Origin: JAJRXK01 sp964593155
GTDB lineage: Bacteria; Krumholzibacteriota; Krumholzibacteriia; JAJRXK01
Direction: 5' to 3'
Assembly: GCA_964593155.1 (NCBI GenBank)
Contig: CAZQHE010000059.1
Span: 1-24,857 of the forward strand
Length of the DNA: 24,857 nt
Made by a program: the position numbers and the translations under genes
Notes under the pieces: model-generated
What the model saw: the letters and a program-made list of their open reading frames with translations, nothing else
The model's database searches: none
Told to the model about the DNA's origin: nothing
Shown: positions 1-9,214 of the stretch, one piece after another
How positions within the stretch are numbered: position 1 is the first letter of the stretch
How the letters are laid out: each line of letters starts with the position of its first letter

Positions 1-1
1 A

Positions 2-310
2 TTCCTGCGTCCCCTCGACCGCGAACTCATCCTGCGCGAGGCCGCGCGCCACGAGTTGGTGTGCACGATCGAAGAGGGTACCGAGATCGGCGGCTTCGGC
101 AGCGCCGTCCTCGAACTCTTCCACCGCGAGATGGTGCAGGTGCCGACGACACACGTCTTCGGCCTGCCCGATCGTTTCCTCGATCACGGGACGCCCGACC
201 AGGTCCTGGACGATGCCGGACTCGACGCGACGCAGGTGGCCGAGGAGATCCTGGACATCTGGAACAATCGCGAGCGGACGATCGACTTCCACGGACGACG
301 ACTGGCCTGA
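2..310 (+). CDS. dxs: 1-deoxy-D-xylulose-5-phosphate synthase, C-terminal end (partial)
   Basis: This is the last 102 codons of a gene that begins before the window; the frame is open from base 2 to the TGA at 308-310. The family makes 1-deoxy-D-xylulose 5-phosphate from pyruvate and glyceraldehyde 3-phosphate with thiamine diphosphate, the first step of the MEP isoprenoid pathway. The visible part is the transketolase C-terminal domain: a start resembling the 'RFLRPLD' segment, then CTIEEGTEIGGFGSAVLE, and then VFGLPDRFLDHG, which is characteristic of the Dxs C-terminus. The catalytic thiamine-binding region is outside the window. The gene lies just upstream of nadK and recN, a neighbourhood seen in other bacteria, often with a tlyA gene between; none is present here. 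Confidence 0.9.
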   Translation, partial: FLRPLDRELILREAARHELVCTIEEGTEIGGFGSAVLELFHREMVQVPTTHVFGLPDRFLDHGTPDQVLDDAGLDATQVAEEILDIWNNRERTIDFHGRRLA

Positions 311-327
311 CGAGGGCGGACCTCGTC
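309..327 (+). terminator. GC-rich hairpin after dxs (possible weak terminator)
   Basis: A 7-bp perfect stem (GACGAGG / CCTCGTC) with a 5-base loop starts inside the dxs stop codon. There is no T-tract, so it may only attenuate or protect the dxs message. The next gene starts 60 bp downstream and could still be cotranscribed. Confidence 0.3.
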
Positions 328-370
328 GGGTCGCCTTCGTCGTGACCCCGGAGGAGGGGCGGCAGCCAAC

Positions 371-1279
371 GTGATCCAGCGGATCGGCATCATCGCGAAC
401 CTCGACAAGCTCCGCGTGGGAGAGGCGGTGTGCGAGTGTCTGACCGCGTGCGAGCGTCGCGGAATCGAAGTGGTGCCCGAGCGGGCCATCGTCGACCACT
501 TCGAGTTGAGCGCGAACGCGAGTGCTCCCGAGGACCTGCCCGGTCACGTGGACCTGTTGATGAGCTTCGGTGGCGACGGGACCTTCCTGCGCGCGGCCAG
601 ACTCGCGGGCGAGACGGCGACCCCGCTGCTCGGCATCAACCTGGGCAGTCTGGGCTTCCTGGCCGAAGTACGGCTGGAAGAACTGCACTCGGCGATCGAG
701 GCCATCGACGGCGGCGAGTACATGCTCGAGAAACGGCGCCGGGTGGCGGCGGTGGTGCTGCGGGGCGACGAGATCGTGTTCGAGGCCGCCGCCCTGAACG
801 ACATCGTCCTGAACATGGGCGGTACGCCGCGAGCCGTGGACTTCGAGGTGCTGGTCGACGACATCAGGGTGGGCCGCTACCTGGCCGACGGCATGATCGT
901 GGCCACGCCCACCGGGAGCACCGCCTACAACCTGTCGGCGGGCGGGCCGATCGTGGAGCCCTCCATGGACGCCGTGGTGGTGAATCCGATCTGCCCGCAC
1001 ACGCTCGGCGTGCGTCCCCTGATCCTCGGACCGGGCCGGGTGGTCGAGCTCCGCCTGCGCGAGTGCGACGCCGCGATCCTGAGCGCCGACGGCCAGATCA
1101 CGGCGGAGCTGCGAACCGGTGATCGGATCGTGTATCCGCGCACCGATGCCGGGTGCTACTTCCTGCGTCTGCGCGATCGAAACGTCTTCCAGATCATCCA
1201 GGAGAAGCTGCGTTGGGGTGGTCTGCCCCGACACCGGGGCGACCGCGCGGGCGGACGCGAAGCCGATCCGGAGAAGTGA
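371..1279 (+). CDS. nadK: NAD kinase
   Basis: The 302-residue product phosphorylates NAD to NADP with ATP or polyphosphate in the cytoplasm. The family hallmarks are all visible: the GGDG motif at residues 67-70 (MSFGGDGTFLRAAR), NLGSLGFLAEV from residue 90, and the block DGMIVATPTGSTAYNLSAGG that closes the active site in this fold. The length is normal for the family. The start is GTG at 371, preceded by a purine-rich GGAGGAGGGG about 10 bases upstream; the next residues (IQRIGIIAN) match the usual first beta strand. The stop codon lies 4 bases before the recN start, so the two genes are almost certainly cotranscribed. I see nothing unusual in the protein. Confidence 0.95.
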   Translation: MIQRIGIIANLDKLRVGEAVCECLTACERRGIEVVPERAIVDHFELSANASAPEDLPGHVDLLMSFGGDGTFLRAARLAGETATPLLGINLGSLGFLAEVRLEELHSAIEAIDGGEYMLEKRRRVAAVVLRGDEIVFEAAALNDIVLNMGGTPRAVDFEVLVDDIRVGRYLADGMIVATPTGSTAYNLSAGGPIVEPSMDAVVVNPICPHTLGVRPLILGPGRVVELRLRECDAAILSADGQITAELRTGDRIVYPRTDAGCYFLRLRDRNVFQIIQEKLRWGGLPRHRGDRAGGREADPEK

Positions 1280-1283
1280 ACCG

Positions 1284-3020
1284 GTGCTCGTCGAACTTCG
1301 ACTGAACGACCTGGCGGTGGCCGCCGACGTCCGCCTCGAACTGGGCGACGGACTCAACGCGCTGACCGGCAGCACCGGGGCCGGGAAGTCCCTGGTGGTC
1401 ACCGGGCTGCGCTGGATCGCCGGCGAGGACGTCGACCGCAACGCCCTGCGCGAGGGAGCCGACCGCGCCAGCGCCGAGGCGGTCTTCGACCTGCAGGGCC
1501 GCGACGACCTCGTCGAGGCACTTCGCGACGTCGGCGTCGACGTGCCCTCGGACGGCTTCTTCCTGCTCCGTCGCGAAGTTCGCCGCGAAGGGCGGGCCCG
1601 GGCCTTCGTCAACGGACGCGCGAGCTCCGCCGCCGTCCTGCGCGCCGCGTGCGACTGCCTGGCCGAGATGCAGAGTCAGCACGAACAGCTGCTGCTGCGG
1701 CGCGGCTCGGAACACGTGCACGTGCTCGACGCACTCGGTGTGGATTCCGGGGTCCGCGAGGACTGGCGTCGGGCCTTCGACGATTGGCGCGCCGTGCAAC
1801 GCGACCTCGAGCGCTGGCGCGCGCGGCAGGATCAGCTGCGCGAACAACGCGAACTGCTCGAGTACCAGCTGCGCGAACTCACCGATGCCGCGCTCACCGG
1901 CGACGAGACCGAAGACCTGCGCGTGCGGGTGGCTCGCAACGAGGGCGGCGCGCAGTTGATCGAGAACGCCGCCGCGGCGCTCGACGCCCTCGAGTCCGAG
2001 GACGCCGGAGCGCACCGTGCGCTGTCGGAGGCCACGGCCCGGCTGCGGAACGTGCCCGACGAACTGACCGATCTCGTCGAGGTCCGCGAACAACTCGAAG
2101 CCGCGATCGACCTGGCCGCCGATGCACGGCGCGCGCTCGAGCGCTTCGTCGACGCCCGCGACTTCGATCCCGAGGCCCTGGCGCAGGACCAGGCCCGTCT
2201 GGCCGAGTTGCAGAACCTGTCGCGCAAGTACGGAATGACCGAGGCCGAGCTGGTCGCCCTGCGCGATCGCCTCGACGGCGAGCTCGGGGGTCTGTCCGCG
2301 TCCGGGGAGCCGCCCGAGGCGCTGCGCCGGCGCCAGGAGACCGCGCTCGACGCCCTGGGCGAGGCCGGTACGGCGCTCGACCGGTCGCGGCGCCGCGTCG
2401 CCCGGCGCGTCGAGCGCGAGGCGCCCGACCTGCTGTCCGAACTGGGCATGCCGGGCGCGGCGATCCACTTCGAGCTCGTGCCGCACGAGGACCCCGACGG
2501 CGACGTGCGCGTCGGAGGACGCCGGATCCGGCCCGCGGCCGACGGACCGAGCCGGGTCGAGCTCGTCGTCCGGACCAATCCGGGTGAGCGGCCGGGGCCG
2601 ATCGAGACCGTGGCCAGCGGGGGCGAGCTGTCGCGGATCGGTCTCGTGCTGCGGAGTCTGGCCGCCGGCCGACGGCGCGCGGCGTTGCTGGTGCTCGACG
2701 AGGTCGACGCGGGGCTGGGTGCCGACCTCGGGCCGGCCCTGGCGCGGCGCCTGCGGGCGCTGGCGCAGCACGGGCAGGTGCTCGTGATCTCGCACCTGCC
2801 GGCGGTGGCGGCGGCCGCGGACACCCACCTCGTGGCCGCCAAGTCGAGCGACGGGGAACGCACGGCCAGCCGGGTCGACACGGTCGGCGGCGAGGGCCGT
2901 GTCCGCGAACTGCAGCGCATGCTCGGGGGCGAGACCGACCGTTCGCTCGCCATGGCCCGGCAACTCCTGCAGCACCGGGGAGACCTGCCCGTCGTCCGCG
3001 AGGAGTCGTCGTCCGCATGA
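1284..3020 (+). CDS. recN: DNA repair protein RecN (SMC-like ATPase)
   Basis: The 578-residue product belongs to the RecN family, coiled-coil ATPases that act in double-strand break repair. The ATPase head is split as expected: an N-terminal Walker A region (TGSTGAGKSLVV near residue 30), a central coiled coil rich in Arg, Glu, Leu and Ala, and a C-terminal signature VASGGELSRIGLVL followed by Walker B LLVLDEVDAGLG and the VISHLPAVAAAAD segment. It ends with the typical ELQRMLGG. I place the start at GTG 1284, with GGAGAAG 8 bases upstream, because the protein then begins LVELRLNDL as RecN does; the open frame extends further upstream but overlaps nadK. The Walker A loop has Ser where most RecN proteins have Glu. 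The last codon overlaps trpE. Confidence 0.95.
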   Translation: MLVELRLNDLAVAADVRLELGDGLNALTGSTGAGKSLVVTGLRWIAGEDVDRNALREGADRASAEAVFDLQGRDDLVEALRDVGVDVPSDGFFLLRREVRREGRARAFVNGRASSAAVLRAACDCLAEMQSQHEQLLLRRGSEHVHVLDALGVDSGVREDWRRAFDDWRAVQRDLERWRARQDQLREQRELLEYQLRELTDAALTGDETEDLRVRVARNEGGAQLIENAAAALDALESEDAGAHRALSEATARLRNVPDELTDLVEVREQLEAAIDLAADARRALERFVDARDFDPEALAQDQARLAELQNLSRKYGMTEAELVALRDRLDGELGGLSASGEPPEALRRRQETALDALGEAGTALDRSRRRVARRVEREAPDLLSELGMPGAAIHFELVPHEDPDGDVRVGGRRIRPAADGPSRVELVVRTNPGERPGPIETVASGGELSRIGLVLRSLAAGRRRAALLVLDEVDAGLGADLGPALARRLRALAQHGQVLVISHLPAVAAAADTHLVAAKSSDGERTASRVDTVGGEGRVRELQRMLGGETDRSLAMARQLLQHRGDLPVVREESSSA

Positions 3021-4498
3021 CCGACACACCACGGCGTGCGGAGTTCCGACGCCTCGCCCGTTCCTACGACCTGATCCCGGTCGTGCGCGAGATCCTGCTG
3101 GATCTCGACACGCCCGTCTCGGCCTATCGGAAGCTCGCCGCCGACGGCCCGGGCTTCCTGCTGGAGAGCGTGGAGGGGGGCGAGACCTGGGGACGCTATT
3201 CGGTGCTCGGTGCACGTCCGGCCGGAAGAATGCGCTCGTTCGGTGACGAGGTCGTGATCGAGTTCGACGGCCGCCGCCGGGTGCGACACACGCGCGATCC
3301 GCTCACGGCACTCGAGCACTGGCTCGACCGCTTCCAACCGGCACCCGTCGAAGGACTGCCTCGCTTCTGGGGAGGTGCCGTCGGTCGCCTGGACTTCGAA
3401 CTCGTGCGGCGCATGCAGGAGCTGCCCGGCCTTCCTCCGCTGGAGGCGAGCGCGCGTCCCGAGCTGGATCTGCAGCTCGTCTTCGACGTCGTCGTCTTCG
3501 ACAACCTCACGCACACCGTCAAGCTCGTGGCCTGCGCCCGGGTCGACGATCCGGGCGACGCCGACGCCGCGCTCGTCGACGCGACCGTGCGTCTCGACGA
3601 AATGGAACGCGCCCTGTCCGTACCGTCGCCGGCCGACGAACGCGGCGGCGAGACGACGGGCGACTGGAAGAGCTCGAGCGCGAAGCGTCGATTCGGCATG
3701 GCGGTGAAGCGGGCCGGCGAGCACATCCGCGCCGGTGACATCTTCCAGGTCGTGCTCAGCCACGAACTGCGCCGGCGGGTCGGAGCGCCCGCGCTCGACG
3801 TCTACCGGGCGCTGCGGAGCATCAATCCGAGCCCGTACATGTTCCACATCGACGACGGCACGTCGCAGGTCCTGGGGAGTTCCCCCGAGGTGCTCGTCCG
3901 GGTCGACGGGCGCCACGCCGCGGTGCGGCCGATCGCGGGCACGCGGCGGCGCGGCCGCGACACCGCCGAGGACGAAGCCCGCATCGACGACCTCTTGTCG
4001 GATCCGAAGGAGCGCGCCGAGCACGTCATGCTGGTCGACCTGGGCCGCAACGACCTCGGCCGCGTGTGCGAGGCCGGCACCGTCACGACCACCGACCTCA
4101 TGAGCATCGAGCGTTACTCGCACGTGCTGCACATGGTCAGCCACGTGGAGGGCCGCCTGGCCCACGACCGGACCCCCTTCGACGCGCTGCGGGCGACCTT
4201 CCCCGCGGGCACGGTGAGCGGGGCGCCGAAGGTGCGGGCGCTGCAGATCATCGACGAGCTCGAGGCCCGTCGCCGCGGGGTGTACGCGGGTGCGGTCGGA
4301 TACTTCGGCTTCGGCGGGGCGCTGGACACCTGCATCGCCATCCGAACGCTCGAGATCGAGCGGGGGGTCGCGCGTCTCGGGGTGGGTGCCGGCGTGGTGC
4401 TCGACAGTGATCCGGCGCGCGAGTGGGAGGAGACCATGGAGAAGGCCGGCGCCGCCCAGGCCGCGATCGAGTGCGCACAGCGGGGACTGAGACCATGA
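3017..4498 (+). CDS. trpE: Anthranilate synthase component I
   Basis: The 493-residue product converts chorismate to anthranilate, the first committed step of tryptophan synthesis, using ammonia from the TrpG partner. The N-terminal domain carries LLES at residues 48-51, part of the known tryptophan feedback pocket, so feedback inhibition is likely. The C-terminal chorismate-binding domain shows GSSPEVLVRV, RPIAGTRRRGRD, HVMLVDLGRNDLGRV, FPAGTVSGAPKVRA and GAVGYFGFGGALDTCIAIRT in the right order. The ATG overlaps the recN stop as ATGA, so translation is probably coupled to recN. No leader peptide with tandem Trp codons and no attenuator is seen, so operon-level control by tryptophan is not evident. 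It could in principle be a PabB, but the LLES motif and trp neighbours argue for TrpE. Confidence 0.95.
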   Translation: MTDTPRRAEFRRLARSYDLIPVVREILLDLDTPVSAYRKLAADGPGFLLESVEGGETWGRYSVLGARPAGRMRSFGDEVVIEFDGRRRVRHTRDPLTALEHWLDRFQPAPVEGLPRFWGGAVGRLDFELVRRMQELPGLPPLEASARPELDLQLVFDVVVFDNLTHTVKLVACARVDDPGDADAALVDATVRLDEMERALSVPSPADERGGETTGDWKSSSAKRRFGMAVKRAGEHIRAGDIFQVVLSHELRRRVGAPALDVYRALRSINPSPYMFHIDDGTSQVLGSSPEVLVRVDGRHAAVRPIAGTRRRGRDTAEDEARIDDLLSDPKERAEHVMLVDLGRNDLGRVCEAGTVTTTDLMSIERYSHVLHMVSHVEGRLAHDRTPFDALRATFPAGTVSGAPKVRALQIIDELEARRRGVYAGAVGYFGFGGALDTCIAIRTLEIERGVARLGVGAGVVLDSDPAREWEETMEKAGAAQAAIECAQRGLRP

Positions 4499-5082
4499 GC
4501 AGCGCTCCGCGGATCCTCGTGATCGACAACTACGACAGCTTCACCTTCAACCTGGTGCAGTACCTGGCCGAACTCGGGGCGAAGACCCGCGTGGTGTTGA
4601 ACGACGAGGTCGGGGTCGAGCGCATCACGCGCATGCGGATCGACGGTCTGCTGATCTCGCCCGGCCCGGGGCGCCCGGAGGACGCCGGTGTGAGCATGGA
4701 CGCGATCCGCGCGCTCGACGGTCGCAAGCCGATCCTGGGCGTCTGCCTGGGCCACCAGAGCATCGCCTCGGTGTACGGTGGGGCGGTCGAGAGGGCCGAC
4801 AACGTGCTGCACGGCAAGACCTCCGACGTCCTGCACGCCGCCCATGGACTGTTCGAGGGTCTTGCGAATCCCTTCGTGGCCACGCGCTACCACTCGCTGA
4901 TCGTCCCGCGCGCGGGCCTGCCCGACACCCTGCAGGTGACCGCCTGGACCTGCGACGACGAGATCATGGCCGTGCGCAGCCGGAGCACGCCCACCTGGGG
5001 CGTGCAGTTCCATCCCGAGTCGATCCTGACCGAGGCCGGCCACGACCTGCTGCGGAACTTCCTGCGGCTCTGCGCGCGCTGA
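4495..5082 (+). CDS. trpG: Anthranilate synthase component II (glutamine amidotransferase)
   Basis: The 195-residue class I glutamine amidotransferase supplies ammonia to TrpE. It starts with LVIDNYDSFTFNLVQYL, typical of TrpG/PabA. The catalytic Cys is C84 in GVCLGHQSI, and the His-Glu pair is H173 and E175 in QFHPES; the oxyanion loop SPGPGRPEDAG is also present. The start is ATG 4495 in an ATGA overlap with trpE, which supports coupled production of the two subunits. An open frame runs further upstream within trpE but has no family similarity. TrpG proteins of this type may also serve PabB in folate synthesis; no pabB lies in the window, so I cannot say whether it is shared. Confidence 0.95.
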   Translation: MSSAPRILVIDNYDSFTFNLVQYLAELGAKTRVVLNDEVGVERITRMRIDGLLISPGPGRPEDAGVSMDAIRALDGRKPILGVCLGHQSIASVYGGAVERADNVLHGKTSDVLHAAHGLFEGLANPFVATRYHSLIVPRAGLPDTLQVTAWTCDDEIMAVRSRSTPTWGVQFHPESILTEAGHDLLRNFLRLCAR

Positions 5083-5161
5083 GCGTCGGGCCTGGCCATG
5101 GGGGTGGGGCCCGCGCTAAGCTGTCCGATCCCACCCGACCGCCCCCGCAGAGCAAGGCACC

Positions 5162-6192
<1,031 letters not shown>

Positions 6193-6196
<4 letters not shown>

Positions 6197-6987
6197 GTTC
6201 ACGTCTGCGGCCCATTCTCGAGTCGACCCGCGCACGTGTCGACGCGCTGGCCGGTCGTGCCGACGAGCTCGCGGCACGGGCGCGTGACCGGGACCCGGCG
6301 CGGGACCTGCACTCGGCCCTTCGCCGCCCCGGGCGCACGGGTCCGCTGCGGGTGATCGGCGAGCTGAAGCGTCGCAGCCCCTCGGCCGGAGCGATCCGGG
6401 AGGACCTCGATCCCGTGGACGCGGCCCGGCGCCTCGAGTCGGCGGGGGCGGCCGCACTGTCGGTGTTGACCGAGCCACGGTTCTTCGGGGGTTCGCTCGA
6501 GTTCCTGCACACGGTGCGCGCCGCGGTCGACCTGCCGCTGTTGCGCAAGGACTTCGTGCTCGATCCGGTGCAGGTGGCCGAGGCCCGGGCGTATGGTGCC
6601 GATGCGGTGCTGCTGCTGGCCGTCGCCCTCGACGACCCCGCGCTCGAGCGCTGCGCGGACGAGGCCCGCAAGTGGGGGCTGGGCGTGCTCGCCGAGGCCC
6701 ACGACGCCCGTGAACTCGACCGGTTGCTCGCGCTGGACCTGCCGATCGTCGGTGTGAACGCGCGCGACCTCGACACCTTCGCCGTCGACCTCGAGCGCGG
6801 CCTGGAACTCTGCCGGCGGATCCCCGACGATCGCATCGCCGTCGCCGAGAGCGGGGTCCGCACGCGCTCCGATGCCCGGCGCGTCGAAACCGCCTCGGTG
6901 GACGCGGTGTTGTGCGGCGAGGGGCTCATGCGCCCGGGCACGCCCGAGGAGCGCTTCGCCGAGCTGTTCGGAGGCGATCGAGAATGA
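6193..6987 (+). CDS. trpC: Indole-3-glycerol phosphate synthase
   Basis: The 264-residue (beta/alpha)8 enzyme closes the indole ring, forming indole-3-glycerol phosphate from carboxyphenylaminodeoxyribulose phosphate. Diagnostic segments are GELKRRSPSAG near residue 56, LLRKDFVLDP near 117, VLAEAH with E168, GVNARDL with N189 and VAESGV near 217. I assign the rare start TTG 6193: it is in frame, forms a TTGA overlap with the trpD stop, and sits 2-3 bases after a strong Shine-Dalgarno run GGAGGTGGG (6182-6190); the short spacing is typical of stop/start coupling. The frame stays open further upstream inside trpD, but that part is not protein-like. The gene ends in an ATGA overlap with trpF. 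Confidence 0.93.
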
Positions 6988-7607
6988 GCTGCCGCGTGAA
7001 GTTCTGCGGTCTGACCCGCGCCGACGACGCCCGCTTCGCGTCGGAGGTGTGCGGGGCCGACTACCTCGGATTCGTCTTCGCGCCCGGCACTCCTCGCCGG
7101 GTCGACCCGGAATCCCTGGTGACCTGGATCGAGGACGTCCGGGGCGACGCCGAGGTGGTGGGGGTGTTCCGCGACCAGCCCGTCGACGAGGTCGTGGCCG
7201 CGATCGACCGTTTCGACCTCGACTTCGTCCAGTTGCACGGCCGGGAGTCGGGGCGCGAGTGGAAGCGCCTGCCCGTCCGGATGCTCGAGGCCCGCATCGT
7301 CGACGACGCACTGCCGCCCGCCCGCTTCGCCGGCACCGCCTGGGCCCATGTCCTCGATGCCGGGGCCGGCAGCGGCCGGACCTTCGACTGGTCGGCAGCG
7401 GTGGAGACCGCACGGTCCGAGCGCGTGTTCCTGGCCGGTGGTCTCGAACCCGGGAACGTGGCCCGGGCCATCCGGCAGGTCCGTCCCTTCGCCGTGGACG
7501 TGGCGTCGGGGGTCGAGGCCGCGCCGGGCGTGAAGGATCACGAGAAGATGCGCCGCTTCGTCGAGGCGGTACGCGCGGCCGAGAACCCCCGCGAGGAGCC
7601 CGCATGA
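6984..7607 (+). CDS. trpF: Phosphoribosylanthranilate isomerase
   Basis: The 207-residue enzyme performs the Amadori rearrangement between the TrpD and TrpC steps. It begins with VKFCGLTRADDA, in which C8 is the expected general base, and contains FVQLHGRES, VLDAGAGSGRTFDW, FLAGGLEPGNV and VDVASGVEAAPGVKD, the standard phosphate- and substrate-binding elements. The length is normal. The ATG at 6984 overlaps the trpC stop as ATGA, and the gene's own stop overlaps the trpB start in the same way, so the three genes are translated as a coupled set. TrpF is a separate protein here rather than fused to TrpC as in enteric bacteria. Confidence 0.95.
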   Translation: MSCRVKFCGLTRADDARFASEVCGADYLGFVFAPGTPRRVDPESLVTWIEDVRGDAEVVGVFRDQPVDEVVAAIDRFDLDFVQLHGRESGREWKRLPVRMLEARIVDDALPPARFAGTAWAHVLDAGAGSGRTFDWSAAVETARSERVFLAGGLEPGNVARAIRQVRPFAVDVASGVEAAPGVKDHEKMRRFVEAVRAAENPREEPA

Positions 7608-8812
7608 GCCCGTTCACCTACGATCCCGCCCTGGGCCGCGACGGCCACTTCGGGGATTTCGGCGGACGCTACGTCCCCGAGACCCTGGTCAGTCCGCTCG
7701 ACGAGCTGGCCACCGCCTTCGACGACGCGGTCTCCGACCCGGCCTTCGGGGCCGAGCTCGACCAGCTGCTGCGCGACTACGTCGGCCGTGAGACCCCGCT
7801 GGCCCTCGCACCGCGGCTGAGCGAGCACTACGGCACCGCAACCGTGTGGTTCAAACGCGAGGACCTGGCCCACACCGGAGCGCACAAGATCAACAACGCG
7901 CTCGGGCAGGTGTTGTTGGCGCACCGCATGGGCAAGCGACGGATCATCGCCGAGACCGGCGCCGGACAGCACGGGGTGGCCACCGCCACCGCCTGCGCGC
8001 GCCTCGGCCTCGAGTGCCGGATCTACATGGGATCGGTGGACATGGAGCGCCAGGCCCTGAACGTCTACCGCATGCGGCTGATGGGGGCCGAGGTCGTCGG
8101 CGTCGAGTCGGGCAGTCGGACGTTGAAGGACGCCATCAACGAGGCCATGCGCGACTGGGTCGGCAGCGTCGTCGACACGCACTACGTGATCGGCAGTGTC
8201 CTCGGGCCCCATCCCTTCCCGCTGATGGTCCGCGAATTCCAGAGCGTGATCGGTCGCGAGACACGCCGGCAGATCCTCGAGCGCACGGGACGTCTGCCCT
8301 CGCACCTCGTGGCCTGCGTCGGCGGCGGCAGCAACGCCCTGGGGCTGTTCCACGCCTTCCTCGCCGACGTCGACGTGCGCATGATCGGCGTCGAGGCGGG
8401 CGGAACCGGCGCGGGCGCGGGGGAACACGCGGCCCGCTTCGACACCGGCCGGACGGGGGTCCTGCACGGCACCCGCAGCGTGTTGCTCCAGGACCCGGAC
8501 GGGAACGTCCTGCCCACGCACAGTGTCAGTGCGGGTCTGGACTACCCGAGCGTGGGCCCGGAGCACGCCTACTACCAGCAGGCGGGGCGGATCACCTACG
8601 CCGCGGTGCGCGACGAGCAGGCGGTCGAGGCCTTCCACCGTGTGAGTCGGCTCGAGGGGATCGTGCCCGCGCTGGAGACCGCACACGCGCTGGCCCACCT
8701 CGACGACCTGATGCCGAAGTTGACCAAGGACGCCCTCGTGGTGGTCAACATGTCCGGGCGCGGCGACAAGGACGTGGAGTCGGTCCGCGCCTGGGACGAC
8801 GATCACGCCTGA
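7604..8812 (+). CDS. trpB: Tryptophan synthase beta chain
   Basis: The 402-residue PLP enzyme condenses indole with serine to give tryptophan. It starts with the TrpB1 pattern FGDFGGRYVPETL; the PLP lysine is K95 in AHKINNALGQ, followed by AETGAGQHGVATAT with the catalytic Glu, and the phosphate loop VGGGSNALGLF. The sequence is of the alpha-dependent TrpB1 type by its length and N-terminus, rather than the longer TrpB2. Normally trpA follows directly; here the next feature is a tRNA gene 75 bp downstream, so the alpha subunit must be encoded elsewhere or be absent. The start ATG 7604 overlaps the trpF stop by 4 bp. Confidence 0.96.
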   Translation: MSPFTYDPALGRDGHFGDFGGRYVPETLVSPLDELATAFDDAVSDPAFGAELDQLLRDYVGRETPLALAPRLSEHYGTATVWFKREDLAHTGAHKINNALGQVLLAHRMGKRRIIAETGAGQHGVATATACARLGLECRIYMGSVDMERQALNVYRMRLMGAEVVGVESGSRTLKDAINEAMRDWVGSVVDTHYVIGSVLGPHPFPLMVREFQSVIGRETRRQILERTGRLPSHLVACVGGGSNALGLFHAFLADVDVRMIGVEAGGTGAGAGEHAARFDTGRTGVLHGTRSVLLQDPDGNVLPTHSVSAGLDYPSVGPEHAYYQQAGRITYAAVRDEQAVEAFHRVSRLEGIVPALETAHALAHLDDLMPKLTKDALVVVNMSGRGDKDVESVRAWDDDHA

Positions 8813-8827
8813 GGTCGAGGTCGTGCG

Positions 8828-8856
8828 TTGCGCCCCCGGTGCGGACGTGCCATATT
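8828..8856 (+). promoter_or_regulatory. Possible sigma-70 type promoter of tRNA-Arg(CCG)
   Basis: TTGCGC (8828-8833), a 17-bp spacer and CATATT (8851-8856) lie about 30 bp before the mature tRNA 5' end. The hexamers are only partial matches to TTGACA/TATAAT, but the -10 stands out against very GC-rich surroundings and the position is right. Confidence 0.4.
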
Positions 8857-8887
8857 CCCGTCGTGACGCCGCGCCGCCACGTGTCGT

Positions 8888-8964
8888 GCGCCCGTAGCTC
8901 AGCTGGATAGAGCGTCTGCCTCCGGAGCAGAAGGTCACAGGTTCGAATCCTGTCGGGCGTACCA
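8888..8964 (+). tRNA. tRNA-Arg (anticodon CCG)
   Basis: The sequence folds as a complete 77-base cloverleaf: acceptor stem GCGCCCG/CGGGCGU (closing G-U pair), D arm GCUC..GAGC, anticodon stem UCUGC/GCAGA with loop CUCCGGA, and T arm ACAGG-UUCGAAU-CCUGU. The anticodon CCG reads the Arg codon CGG. The discriminator A and the CCA end are encoded. Confidence 0.97.
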
Positions 8965-9025
8965 CTTTCCATCGGCCGCCCCCGCCGCGCGCGCGGTACA
9001 CCTCCCCGGGGAGCGGAAAAGGGCC

Positions 9026-9214
9026 GTGCTCAAGCTTCTGCTCAACCTGGCCATCCTCTTCCTGGCGGCGACCTTCGTCCGGCGTCTCGTGCGCGGCTGG
9101 CTCGGGACCAAGGCGGGGCGTTCGCAGACCCGCACCACCCGGCAGAAGCGCCGGGAGGCCGACATCGGCCAGGGGCAGAAGATCGAAGAGGCCGACTATG
9201 AGGATCTTCCGTGA
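9026..9214 (+). CDS. Small single-pass membrane protein of unknown function
   Basis: The 62-residue product has a short hydrophobic N-terminal segment (about residues 2-17, LKLLLNLAILFLAATF), a strongly basic middle rich in Arg and Lys, and an acidic tail ending IEEADYEDLP. This predicts a single inner-membrane anchor with a small charged cytoplasmic tail. The start is GTG 9026, with GGGGAG and AAAAGGG upstream. Its layout (hydrophobic anchor, basic linker, acidic tail with a Tyr) recalls small DUF4834-like proteins, but that resemblance is weak and from memory. It overlaps the next gene by 17 bp, so the two are probably one transcriptional unit. Confidence 0.6.
   Translation: MLKLLLNLAILFLAATFVRRLVRGWLGTKAGRSQTRTTRQKRREADIGQGQKIEEADYEDLP

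Noticed and set aside
1194..3215. A 673-codon open frame on the minus strand across recN and the trpE start
   Set aside because: It is antisense to recN, whose family motifs are clear; long false frames are expected in GC-rich DNA. The product has no recognisable domain. The same applies to 1832-4165, 4964-6478, 7538-9388 and 15364-17580 on the minus strand.
5083..5161. Internal promoter before trpD
   Set aside because: The 79-bp gap has only a weak TAAGCT-like sequence and no matching -35, so it does not support a call.
8745..8972. A minus-strand frame over tRNA-Arg(CCG), with RIRTCDLLLRRQTLYPAEL
   Set aside because: It is the translated antisense of a tRNA gene, another known artefact.
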